Positions 42,850-51,759 of a stretch of 64,000 nt of DNA are shown here, piece by piece. Numbering within the stretch: position 1 is the first letter of the stretch; every line of letters starts with the position of its first letter. The notes beneath the pieces were generated by a model that was given only the letters and a program-made list of their open reading frames with translations, ran no database searches and was not told the DNA's origin. This DNA is from Spirobacillus cienkowskii. GTDB lineage: Bacteria > Bdellovibrionota_B > Oligoflexia > Silvanigrellales > Silvanigrellaceae. Made by a program: the position numbers and the translations under genes. The DNA lies in contig NZ_CP146516.1 of assembly GCF_037081835.1 (NCBI RefSeq), positions 1,573,501 through 1,637,500 on the forward strand, read 5' to 3'.

Positions 42850-43811
42850 TTAAATATGAACCACATTACAGGGCTTTTTTATATATTGATTCTTGCCATG
42901 AATTTCAAAATGAAAATACTTATTTTTTAAAGAGTTATTTTTTAAATATACTGTTAAACCATGGTATGTATCCATATGAATAACTGTATTTGTAAAAAAA
43001 TCTTTTCTATCTAATGTTATATAATCAGAAAGTATAAACATAATTTCATTAGGAAAAATTTTTCCAAATTTATACAAATGCGAATGATTAACTTTAAAAG
43101 TAAAATCAGCACAAATGGAAAAAAATAACGATAAATGCTGATACGGATTAATAATTGCAAGATTACAAACAGAATCTTGAAAGTTGCCTGGTTGAAATAC
43201 TGTTTTACCTGTATACAAATTAAAATCATCACTCAAATAAAAATTGTTTAAATTTTTTGCTCTATTATATTCGTAAAAAGGTTGTATTTTAGAATATTTT
43301 CCAACTATTTTAGATTTTTTTCTTTATTATTTAAATTAATTATATCTTGAATAGTTAAAATATTTTGAGGAGAAGCTATAACATAAAGTGAGTTTTTAAT
43401 TTTAATATCATATAAACTATCAGAAAAAAGATTATCAGATATACTATTAGAATTAGATAAAAGAAAATTTACATGAGCTTCATAACGGCTTTTATGTTTT
43501 GGCAAAAAATCTTTTGCGGATGGGATTGTACTCGCAATTAATATGATTTTGTGTTTTTTTAGGTTTTCTATTAATAACTTTAACTTATTTAAGCAATCCT
43601 TTTTCTTATCATGCCAGACATATGACTTACACTCTCCAGAAAAAGTATATTCTGGAAAAAAAATAATATAAAGCTGATTTTCATCGGGTATCAAATTTGC
43701 AAAAAATATTTTTTCAATAAAATAAATAATACCATCTGTTTTTTGCTCAATTGTCCAGTTAGAGTTATGCAAAAAAGTTGTATAACTAATTCCAATATAA
43801 TTAATTTTCAT
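42850..43811 (-). pseudogene. nitrilase-like (carbon-nitrogen hydrolase) gene with a frameshift
   Basis: Two frames join into one nitrilase-superfamily protein. The first (43811-43305) has the catalytic Glu motif FFPEYTFSG. It stops just after an A7 run near 43320. In the shifted frame the reading continues as SKIVGKYSKIQPFYEYNRAKNL, giving the catalytic Lys motif (KYSKIQPF), and then SLFFSICADFTFKV with the catalytic Cys. All three members of the Glu-Lys-Cys triad are thus present but in two frames. One extra or missing A explains the break. It may be a pseudogene, a phase-variable gene or a sequencing error. The substrate is unknown. Confidence 0.65.
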
Positions 43812-44302
43812 TTGTTTCCAAAATATTTTTTATGTAAAATAATTACTAAAATATTGTTATTAATACAATATTTTAGTAAATTTTTGTTTACTATTTATTT
43901 ATTTTAGAAATCAAGTTATTTTTGAATTTTTAATTTTTATTAATTTTTTATAATATTATAAAAATTTGTATTTTTTTACTAAATTAATAACAGTATAAAT
44001 TATTGGTATTCAATGATTTTGAGCTTAAATTGTATGAAAAATATCAATTCGTACAGCATATTAGTATAATTAAATTAAACTATTAAAGTAAAACAATCTG
44101 ATTTTAATGTAAAAAAACAACTAATCGACATTCTTTTAACGTAAGCTCGATTTTTTGAATAAAGCACTGTATTTATTGTAATAAACCTTAAATGAGTATT
44201 TGAAAATGTAAAAATTTTGTTCTAAATTACCTGAAAGCACTTAATTGTATAATTTTGGGTTTCTTTATTTATTATTTTAAAATTCAAATCTTGGAGACTA
44301 TT
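43812..44302. other. AT-rich intergenic region, nothing recognised
   Basis: About 490 bases of very AT-rich sequence between divergent genes. No open frame with a credible start and no clear repeats were found. It must contain promoters for both flanking genes. Confidence 0.35.
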
Positions 44303-44707
44303 GTGTTAAAAAAACAGATTACTTTAGAAAATATAAACTTATCAGAAGAAATGCTATTGATAAAAAATTTTAAACCGTCTTTTATAATAATGACTTTACC
44401 ATTATTGTTATTTTTATTAAGTTATATAATACCATTTTCAAAAAATTTTCATTATATTTTTTCTTTTATATATTTTTTAATGACGATACATTATATTTAC
44501 AAATGTAGATTAAGTTTTATCTCAAAAAACGAGATTAAAATAAATATTAATTTCAGTTATTTATTTTGTTTTTTTCCTAATTTTAGCAATATTAATATCA
44601 ATAATTTAAAAATCAAAAAGGTAAAAATATTTTTTATAGAATTTTATATAATAAGTTATAAAAATAAGGCAAACAACAAAAATGGTATTTTTGTATCACG
44701 ATATTAA
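44303..44707 (+). CDS. small membrane protein, hypothetical
   Basis: I place the start at the GTG at 44303, six bases after GGAG, giving 134 residues; a TTG at 44255 would add 16. Two adjacent membrane segments (FIIMTLPLLLFLLSYIIPF and HYIFSFIYFLMTIHYIY) are followed by a basic, asparagine/isoleucine-rich tail. This shape resembles small membrane proteins that sit next to toxins or effectors, but no family is recognised. A hairpin at 44722-44741 shortly after the stop may be its terminator. Confidence 0.5.
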   Translation: MLKKQITLENINLSEEMLLIKNFKPSFIIMTLPLLLFLLSYIIPFSKNFHYIFSFIYFLMTIHYIYKCRLSFISKNEIKININFSYLFCFFPNFSNININNLKIKKVKIFFIEFYIISYKNKANNKNGIFVSRY

Positions 44708-44719
44708 TTTTAATATTAA

Positions 44720-44743
44720 TTAAAAGAACTCATGTTCTTTTGC
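44720..44743. repeat. 24-bp repeat with hairpin, shared with 46783-46806
   Basis: These 24 bases are identical, in the same orientation, to 46783-46806, where they form the last codons of the SMI1-like gene. Within them AAAAGAAC pairs with GTTCTTTT around TCAT, so each copy can act as a terminator. The copy here probably marks the decayed 3' end of a second SMI1-like gene on the minus strand. The 235 bases to the next gene hold only a doubtful 69-codon frame. Confidence 0.55.
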
Positions 44744-44978
44744 GCAAAACAATTAATTGCTTTGGTTGTCCTTAACATTTAGAACGTTGCTGAAAAATTC
44801 TAAATATTTTTACTGCCGAGGGTCCTATGTTGCTCTCAATTCCACACTAAAAAAATATATATTTAAATGGACTTATAGTGAAATAGTGAAAATTTTACAA
44901 CTGAAGCCTACAAGAGAACCTGAAGTTGATATTATTTTAAGCCATATTGTGTGCCACTATAAATAGCACTCTAACACC

Positions 44979-46283
44979 CTAATTTTTTCTTAATTCTTTC
45001 AACATTTCTTTTCTATTTAAATAAACTTCCATATATTTGTAACTTTCTTGTATAGCAAGATTAAATTCTTTTTCATTTGTTTCTTTGTAGAGATACTCAA
45101 ATCGAATATTCTGAAACCCAGGAACAACTGATGACAATTGTCTTTGTACTTCTGGTATTTTTAAAATTAAATAAAATTCAATTAAACAATGCCCACCCTC
45201 TAAATACAATAAAAGTGAGGTTGCTAATTTAAAAAAATTTATAAAAAACTGATTATCTCTTGCAAATTCGTATTTAAAATTATTATAAACAAAATGGTGT
45301 GGTTTTATAGCACCATTACTGTTTTTTAAAACTGTTTCGCACAATGTTTCAATATAAACTCTTAAAATAGCCAGTATAGTACCAGACAAAGAATTCACAA
45401 AAGGATGAACCCCTAATTTAGAAATATGATAAGGATGATTTTTTTCTTGTGAACTCAACTTTGGTATATGCATATCTGGACATCTATCATCAATAATAGC
45501 AAGCCTATTATTGCTCGAATAACGTGGATGAATAACTCTATCATAATATGGAGCAGGATCACTCGAACGCATAATACCAGCTTTAGAAGAATAACTTGAG
45601 TAAAATTTTTCATCCATAGATTTTTTAAATTGATCTTCTTTTAATATTTTTCCTCTGTAAGCATTTGATAAGCAATCTTTACCATAAACATCTAAAATTT
45701 GTTTTTTGTAACCTTTAATTGTATACTCATAATAAAGTGACAACCAAGTATAATTTAAAAATTTATCAATAATATTTTTTTCAGATGAACTATAATTTTC
45801 TAATGTATGCAACATAGTTTCTGCTTTTAAATCGTATTTTTCTTTCGCATAATATAATAAATTTAATAATTTACGAGGATTTCTTCCTTCTTCTTTAATA
45901 TAATGAATTTTGTTTTTAATAAATATATTTTTACATAACGGATCTGAAGTAGATATATTTAATAAATTTAAAAACGCGATTTCAAAAAAAAATTTTAGCT
46001 TATTAATAAAATAAACATCTACGAGAATTTTTTTGGAAATTCTAAAGGCTAATTTTGTTTCAAAAAATCTTCTAACAGGATCATTCAAACTATCAATTTC
46101 ATTAAAATCAATAATTTTTTCTGTTAAATTTAAAATAGAAACCATTCTTCTTATTTGATCTTGTGGTATGCCTGTAAGTAATATTTTTTCTAAATTAAAG
46201 TGCCTTAATTTTTTATGATATTCTTCATTACAGTAAACCATTAACAAAAATTGAAAAGGAGAGTATATTTTGTTCATTTTCAT
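44979..46283 (-). CDS. large hypothetical protein next to immunity-like genes
   Basis: I do not recognise this 434-residue protein. It is mostly helical and basic, without signal peptide. A distinctive middle part (about 235-300) has YSSYSSKAGIMRSSDPAPYYDRVIHPRYSSNNRLAIIDDRCPDMHIPKL, followed by GVHPFVNSLSGTILAILRVYIETLCE and a possible catalytic-looking His pair in IKPHHFVYNNF. It lies about 500 bases downstream of an SMI1/YezG-like immunity gene on the same strand. It could be an effector or a toxin guarded by those genes, but nothing proves this. Confidence 0.5.
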   Translation of the reverse strand: MKMNKIYSPFQFLLMVYCNEEYHKKLRHFNLEKILLTGIPQDQIRRMVSILNLTEKIIDFNEIDSLNDPVRRFFETKLAFRISKKILVDVYFINKLKFFFEIAFLNLLNISTSDPLCKNIFIKNKIHYIKEEGRNPRKLLNLLYYAKEKYDLKAETMLHTLENYSSSEKNIIDKFLNYTWLSLYYEYTIKGYKKQILDVYGKDCLSNAYRGKILKEDQFKKSMDEKFYSSYSSKAGIMRSSDPAPYYDRVIHPRYSSNNRLAIIDDRCPDMHIPKLSSQEKNHPYHISKLGVHPFVNSLSGTILAILRVYIETLCETVLKNSNGAIKPHHFVYNNFKYEFARDNQFFINFFKLATSLLLYLEGGHCLIEFYLILKIPEVQRQLSSVVPGFQNIRFEYLYKETNEKEFNLAIQESYKYMEVYLNRKEMLKELRKN

Positions 46284-46782
46284 AAAATTTCAAAAAAAAA
46301 TTAATCAAAATTTTGATATAAATTATCAATCTATATAAAAAAACCAAAAAATTGCTACTTTAAATTACTCATATATGCAATACTTTTTTTAAAATTAATG
46401 AAAAAATTTATAGCAATATATTTACGACTAATTAGAATTTATTTATTTATATTTTAAAGTGAAATTAATTTTAAAATTTATTATTTTTTTAAAAAATGAA
46501 TTATCTTTTGTTATATTGTAATTTTTGTAAAAAAATTACAATATTTAATCAATATTATCAATTATTTAATTATATTTTCATCCTTTCTAAACTACTCTAC
46601 AAATGACTTTTTTTATTAACACACAAAAAAGAAGTTTTTTAAATAATTGTAATTATTAATAAATATGTATATTTTTTAAATAAAAACAACAAATATTATA
46701 ATGCAAATTATTAATATCTTTAATAAGTATTTTTAAATTTTTAATAACTAATCTCATTAAGTATATAATAATGCAATATATT
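46284..46782. other. AT-rich intergenic region, nothing recognised
   Basis: About 500 bases, nearly all A and T. A 71-codon minus-strand frame (46656-46871) overlaps the SMI1-like gene in another frame and is composition-driven. No gene or strong repeat is supported. Confidence 0.35.
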
Positions 46783-47856
46783 TTAAAAGAACTCATGTTC
46801 TTTTGCACCAAATTCGTAATCATCTTCATCACCCTCAGCAATAAAATTTTTATTTTGTAACTGAAGAACATACCATTTTAAAAAACCCAAAAATGAATCT
46901 GCCAAAACGTATTTGTTATGTTCATCTCTACCAAAGTTAATAACTTGACCATAAGTACCATTGATATCAGGATCGAGATCAATTCCCAAATAATTACCTC
47001 CCCAATCTTCAGCAAAAGGAATCCAACCTCTATTGACATATTTTTCTTTTATTTTTTTGCCAGCCATACATTTTGAAAATTGACAATTATCATCCCAATC
47101 TTTTTCAAAACGCGCCCAAAATTCCCAGGCACTTATTGAATCTTTTAATGTGAGCCATTCCCAACCATAAATAATTCCAACATCACCATAGCTTTTTTTA
47201 ATTTTATTATCATGGCTATCATGCAGAAAATAAAAACGGCGAAAATCTTGTGGCAAACGACGCCCAATTTCAAGCTCAAATTTTTTTAATTCTAATTCTT
47301 GTTCTGCCATAGGTTGACGCCAAATTATTTTTTTAGGTAAATGTTTACTTACCCATTTACTTAAAAATGAAGTGCAACTTAAAATATCGTGATCAATTTC
47401 ATCAGTATTACGTTCTATTATAGGCAAAGGTTTAAGTTCATGCCAAAGACGCATCAACTCAGAACTGGGTAGTGTTATTGTTTTATTTTGTCGATATTCT
47501 AAAATCTTAGGATTATAATGAGAATCATAGCTAACATCAAATTTGCTATTTTCATCAATAATAAAGGTACATTTATTCCATTGATTATTTTGTAAAATCA
47601 TGATTTTTCTAAGCTCTGTCAAATTTTCTGGTATTTTTAAAAGTTCATTTTTTTCAAACTTATCAACAAAATCATTCATTTCATCAATGTGCAATAATTT
47701 TTCATGACTATTATTATAAATACCAAATAGTTTGGTATATGTTTGCTTATCATTATAACCAAACTCAATTCTTATTTTTTTAAAATCTCCTCTAACATGA
47801 GGCTGTATTAATTTAACTATATTATTATAATAGCTGTTAATAATTTCATTTTGCAT
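46783..47856 (-). CDS. immunity-like protein: YezG-type N terminus plus SMI1/KNR4 (SUKH) domain
   Basis: The 357-residue protein has two parts. Residues 1-150 resemble the YezG/DUF600 immunity family (IINSYYNNIVKLIQPHVRGDFKKIRIEFG, FDVSYDSHYNPKI). Residues 165-340 match SMI1/KNR4: ELKKFELEIGRRLPQDFRRFYFLHDSHDN, GWEWLTLKDSI, RGWIPFAEDWGGNYLGIDLDPDINGTYGQVINFGRD. SUKH proteins are frequent immunity factors against polymorphic nuclease or other toxins. It lies 37 bases after a second YezG-like gene. A matching toxin is not recognised nearby. Its last codons contain a terminator-like hairpin shared with 44720-44743. The fused arrangement suggests protection against more than one toxin. Confidence 0.75.
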   Translation of the reverse strand: MQNEIINSYYNNIVKLIQPHVRGDFKKIRIEFGYNDKQTYTKLFGIYNNSHEKLLHIDEMNDFVDKFEKNELLKIPENLTELRKIMILQNNQWNKCTFIIDENSKFDVSYDSHYNPKILEYRQNKTITLPSSELMRLWHELKPLPIIERNTDEIDHDILSCTSFLSKWVSKHLPKKIIWRQPMAEQELELKKFELEIGRRLPQDFRRFYFLHDSHDNKIKKSYGDVGIIYGWEWLTLKDSISAWEFWARFEKDWDDNCQFSKCMAGKKIKEKYVNRGWIPFAEDWGGNYLGIDLDPDINGTYGQVINFGRDEHNKYVLADSFLGFLKWYVLQLQNKNFIAEGDEDDYEFGAKEHEFF

Positions 47857-47893
47857 TGTGTCACCTAAAAATTATATTGTTATTTAATATGAA

Positions 47894-48265
47894 TTATTGA
47901 TCAATAAAATTATATCTTCTATTGTATTCTCTTCTTAAGCAACTTGATGGATTAAAAATATAATCTATTTTAAAGTCGCCATTTTGGTAAACATAAAAAT
48001 AACACAACGACCACATTCCATGTTTTTCTTGCATAAAATACCATAACTCTTCAAATAAATCTAAAACTTTATTAGTTACTTCACTTGGTATTTTAAAATT
48101 ATTAGATTTACTCTTATTTTGGTTACTTTCATAAATAGTGTTGTACGATATACCCTTTGCATTGCTTGCAACATCTACCGTAAAAACTATTTTATACAGA
48201 TCATCAGGCATAGTGGGTTTTATTAATTGCGTAATTTTTTCGCAAATCATGATTTCTTGACTCAT
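47894..48265 (-). CDS. YezG-like immunity protein
   Basis: This 123-residue protein resembles the DUF600/YezG family of antitoxin or immunity proteins: EKITQLIKPTMPDDLYKIVFTVDVASN, YFMQEKHGMWSLCYFYVYQNGDFKIDYIFNPSS. Its layout parallels the first 150 residues of the downstream fused protein (IQPHVRGDFKKIRIEFGYND ... FIIDENSKFDVSYDSHYNP), so the two look related by duplication and fusion. It is first in the unit. It is small, acidic and cytosolic, as expected for an immunity protein. The cognate toxin is unknown. Confidence 0.62.
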   Translation of the reverse strand: MSQEIMICEKITQLIKPTMPDDLYKIVFTVDVASNAKGISYNTIYESNQNKSKSNNFKIPSEVTNKVLDLFEELWYFMQEKHGMWSLCYFYVYQNGDFKIDYIFNPSSCLRREYNRRYNFIDQ

Positions 48266-48796
48266 TGAGTTCCTCTGTATTTTAAAAAATAAGTCTGGTT
48301 GATTCTTGTTTAACTTAAATAAAAATAAGTTACTAAAAATAATTTAATTTACATATATCAAAATATTTTTTAAAGTCAAACAAAATTTAAAATTGATTTA
48401 TTAAATTTATTTTTAAAAATATAATTATAGAAAAATTTAAAACTTTCTTAGCACCCCTTTTACCTCAAAAAGTAGTTAATTTATTTTATTATTTTTAGGA
48501 AAGAAGGCATTCACAAACCTAGTTTTTGATCACGAATTTTTCGGCTCTTCAAACAAAAGAGTTCCTGACCACATCTGCCATTCTGTTACAATGACAAGAT
48601 GGGCTTGCACCAATATTTACTTGCCCAATTGGGAGTAAAATTAAATGCCATTTGCAGAGCGCAATGACAGAATTGAGCAACCGTGCGATGACGGGTGATA
48701 AAGCAATGCCTTAAATATTTTGAAGAAGTTTATATTTATAGATTGTAACCGTTTTACGCCACCTCTTTGTTACTCATTGCATCTGCGGCGGACTTT
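48266..48796. other. intergenic region, no gene recognised
   Basis: The part up to about 48,500 is AT-rich and featureless. From 48,513 to 48,790 the sequence is noticeably less AT-rich but contains many stops in all frames; it looks like decayed coding or mobile DNA that I cannot identify. Confidence 0.35.
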
Positions 48797-48957
48797 CAAT
48801 GGACTGCCTAATAGAGCTGACATATTTAGAATAAACTTTTTCATCAATGGAAAAAGTTTTTTTACTTCTAGAAAGTTTAATTTGGATTTGTAATTTAGAG
48901 TTTATTTAACTCAATTTTTTTTAGTTGATTGATGTCAGTATGCCCGATCGGCAAAGA
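48797..48957 (-). mobile_element. remnant of the IS982-like element
   Basis: This stretch matches 26452-26612, the internal part of the transposase gene of the intact IS982-like element, in the same orientation. Shared blocks include TCAATGGACTGCC, TTTAGAATAAACTTT, TAATTTAGAGTTTATTT and CGATCGGCAAAGA. Small indels and substitutions break the frame. No terminal repeats remain. Confidence 0.8.
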
Positions 48958-49116
48958 ATTGAAGGAGATATTATTCTTGCAGGAAGCAAAGATTGAAACA
49001 ATTTAAATGATGAAATTATTTAATCTATCGAATTTTCGCAAACTGAAAAGTTCAAGATCATAGACATTCAAGCAACTTATAGTGCGAATTTAAAAATCAC
49101 TGCAAATTTAAAATAA
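48958..49116 (+). pseudogene. short decayed coding remnant
   Basis: A 53-codon frame reads sensibly (IEGDIILAGSKD, NNLNDEII, SIEFSQTEKFKIIDIQATYSANLKITANLK) but is broken by two in-frame stops. It looks like the end of a lost gene. The family is not recognised, and it may be chance. Confidence 0.3.
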
Positions 49117-49222
49117 TCGAATTAATTTGTAAATTTTATAATTAAATTATAAAAGATAGCAGTTATAAAAGTTACGAGTTCAAAATCTTAACTCTTTTTC
49201 TGTTATAAGGAGATTTTTTTAA

Positions 49223-51157
49223 ATGAGTTGGAAAATATTCATTCCTCTGATGAGCATGGCTGTTTTAGTATGTGCATACGGAGGCGCTCAAGCTGCTTTA
49301 AGTCACCCAGAAAGCGCTCAAAAAGTCGTTAATGAAATTTCAAAACTAGCAACGTTAGAGAAAGAGATTGTTGAGTATTTGCCACAAAACAGCGGCGCTT
49401 ATCTGTTTTATGTTGGAACTACTATTCTTTCATTGCAATACCTACGTCTTCGTAAGAAACTAAAGTCGAAGGTTGTTTTTCTCGTTGGTATATTATGGAT
49501 TGCAACTTTTAATTCAACAGTAGGTTTCTTGGGAAATTTGGGCACAGATTCGCTCCATGAAGCTAAGTCCTTTGACATGAAAGAAGCACTGTTTTGGCTT
49601 CAAACATTCTTAGCACAATTCAAACTCTCACTGCCTTTCAAAACATTTATTCAATACAGTGCAATTGCATTTGGAATTTACTTTTTAGTAAGAATACTCT
49701 TCTTTTTGTTTCGGGTTGAGGAAAAACATGACTCATACCTAAAGTTTTCGCTCGGAGGTATTTTTATCCTTGTCGCTCTAAATCAAAGTGTTTGGGGTAC
49801 AGTTATCTTGTATTCTAAAAATACGCAAGCATTTGAGAATGTTGCAAATAATTTTATAAATCCGGTTCCGCCAGTAAATGCAAGTCCTAAACTGAGCGTT
49901 TTGCTCTATATTGGTGAGTCGACATCGATAATGAATATGGTTTTGTATGGTTATCCAAGAAAAACAACACCGCTCCTTAGTCAATTAGAAAATAAACTGA
50001 AGGGCTTTATTAAATTTGATAATGTCATTTCAACACATTCACATACAAGCACCTCTCTTTTGGAGGCACTATCGATAAGCGTTGTGGATAGTGAAAATTC
50101 TCTGCCAATCGAGCAAAGACGTCGAATTTCTATGGTCGACATTCTAAACAAAGCTGACATAACGACAGAGCTATTTAGCAATCAAGGTGCATCTGGCACT
50201 TGGAATCAGGCTAGCTCCATAATTTTTAAAAATGCAAAAAGAACCTTTTCAACCGCCAATAATCTTCTAGGAAACGCAGATGACAGAATTAAGAAACCTT
50301 GGGATCACGACTTTTTTAACGAAAACTTTACCCAAGACAAACTCGATTCAAATTCTCATTCATTAATCGTTTTTCATTCGTATGCAGGTCATGGAGGCTA
50401 CTTAGCCAATATTCCTAAAGAATTTCGCAATCCTGTAGATGATTATTTCAAGGGAAAAAACACCGCTGCAATATCTGGACAAGTTGATTCATTGAAGTCA
50501 GTAGAGCCATATGACTCAGCAATTCGTTACATCGACTATTCCGTGTCAAATGCTCTGGAATTGGTTAAAAATTCAGACAAACCGTGGGTTTTTATATATG
50601 TTGCCGATCATGGCGATGCTGCTTTTCTGAATCGAGGACATGATTCCTCACGTTTTATTCATGAGATGGTTAGGGTTCCATTCGTAATGTACTTTAATGC
50701 AGCTGCGAAAAATGCAGCTCCAGAAATGTTTAAGGAATACTCTGATCTTTCCAAAAAGAAAAACATTTCAACATTGGCTCAGTTGCCTGCTACACTATTT
50801 AATTTGCTCGGTGTCACTATTTCTACTGACATAACTCCAGTTATTGGCGCACCGATAACACCTGCACCTATTGTAGTGAGAGGAATAAATGAGGGCATGG
50901 CAGCAGTAAAGCTATCTGCACACCCGCTCATGGATTCGTTAATTGATAAAACGGATAGTGCGACAGCTCATTTCGTTGCAAGCAGGATCTATGAACCCGA
51001 TGGATCTTTGATTTGTTATCAGAGCACCAACACAATTGCGAAAGCTTTGCGAGGAAGCCTTGTGACTAATTGTTTGGAGATGGAAATAATGGTTGAGGAG
51101 GGTGACAAAGTTGCTTGTGCATCAACCTCATGCAGAGAATACAGGCCTAATGCTTGA
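49223..51157 (+). CDS. phosphoethanolamine transferase-like sulfatase family membrane protein
   Basis: The protein begins with several membrane segments (about 1-20, 55-75, 83-102, 145-165, 175-198) and then a sulfatase-fold domain. The nucleophile motif YIGESTSIMNMVLYGYPRKTTP, with Thr234, resembles CptA/EptC enzymes that transfer phosphoethanolamine to lipopolysaccharide core or other surface sugars. THSHTSTSLLEA, HSYAGHGGY and YVADHGDAAF are further metal-site motifs. Its 644 residues end abruptly in a cysteine-rich tail because of a likely frameshift near 51110-51130; the true C-terminal domain continues in the next frame. The gene is clearly less AT-rich than its neighbours, suggesting transfer. 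AAGGAG precedes the start. Confidence 0.8.
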   Translation: MSWKIFIPLMSMAVLVCAYGGAQAALSHPESAQKVVNEISKLATLEKEIVEYLPQNSGAYLFYVGTTILSLQYLRLRKKLKSKVVFLVGILWIATFNSTVGFLGNLGTDSLHEAKSFDMKEALFWLQTFLAQFKLSLPFKTFIQYSAIAFGIYFLVRILFFLFRVEEKHDSYLKFSLGGIFILVALNQSVWGTVILYSKNTQAFENVANNFINPVPPVNASPKLSVLLYIGESTSIMNMVLYGYPRKTTPLLSQLENKLKGFIKFDNVISTHSHTSTSLLEALSISVVDSENSLPIEQRRRISMVDILNKADITTELFSNQGASGTWNQASSIIFKNAKRTFSTANNLLGNADDRIKKPWDHDFFNENFTQDKLDSNSHSLIVFHSYAGHGGYLANIPKEFRNPVDDYFKGKNTAAISGQVDSLKSVEPYDSAIRYIDYSVSNALELVKNSDKPWVFIYVADHGDAAFLNRGHDSSRFIHEMVRVPFVMYFNAAAKNAAPEMFKEYSDLSKKKNISTLAQLPATLFNLLGVTISTDITPVIGAPITPAPIVVRGINEGMAAVKLSAHPLMDSLIDKTDSATAHFVASRIYEPDGSLICYQSTNTIAKALRGSLVTNCLEMEIMVEEGDKVACASTSCREYRPNA

Positions 51158-51680
51158 GGATGTGTTGTCTGCGGTTAAGGCGAGAAGTAATCTCTCGTTT
51201 TGGCTTGACGGCAAAAACTTATCATCGAGTAAAAATTGTAACGGACTGCTGTCTTTCTTAAAGATACATAAACTTCCTGAATCAAATATTTTAATTGAGT
51301 TTCCGTTTGGCTCTCATGTTGCAAAAGCAGAAATTGGCGACTGTGTAAACGAATTAAAAACAATGGGGTCAGTTTATACCTCATACAATGTGCCTACTGA
51401 AGATGCTCTAAATTGCTCAAAAGCTCTAATGGATGGGAAAATCTTTACGAGTGAGTCTTCATGCCGTGCGCTTGAAGATGATCTGACCGCTGCGCAACAA
51501 TCAAATTTGTTTACTGACATTAGCTTTGATTATGGGGGCGTCAAAGTGATAGAGGCTCTTAGTGTTGCTTCTCATTTTAGGTGGAACACGTGGCAGGTGA
51601 AAGCTTCAGAGCTTGAGTCAATAAAGCCGTCTCGTTTTCATATGGTGATTTTAACAAACGACGACCCAAATAGTATGTAA
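51093..51680 (+). pseudogene. frameshifted C-terminal domain of the phosphoethanolamine transferase-like gene
   Basis: This frame (+1 relative to the upstream gene) overlaps it by 65 bases and lacks its own ribosome-binding site. From about 51118 it reads HAENTGLMLEDVLSAVKARSNLSFWLDGKNLSSSKNCN, SYNVPTEDALNCSKALM, DISFDYGGVKVIEAL, FRWNTWQVKAS and ILTNDDPNS, a compact domain that would extend the upstream protein naturally. Codon use and base composition match the upstream gene. I therefore read 49223-51680 as one gene broken by a single-base change. A separate small gene is the less likely alternative. Confidence 0.6.
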
Positions 51681-51759
51681 AAATTAATGAAACAAAAATT
51701 TTACGTACATTGAAATTATAAAACTAAACACTGATGATATCAAATACAAATTACAAGCA

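Noticed and set aside
44757-44966. 69-codon plus-strand frame
   Set aside because: No ribosome-binding site, no recognisable domain, and it lies between terminator-like hairpins; kept only as intergenic sequence.
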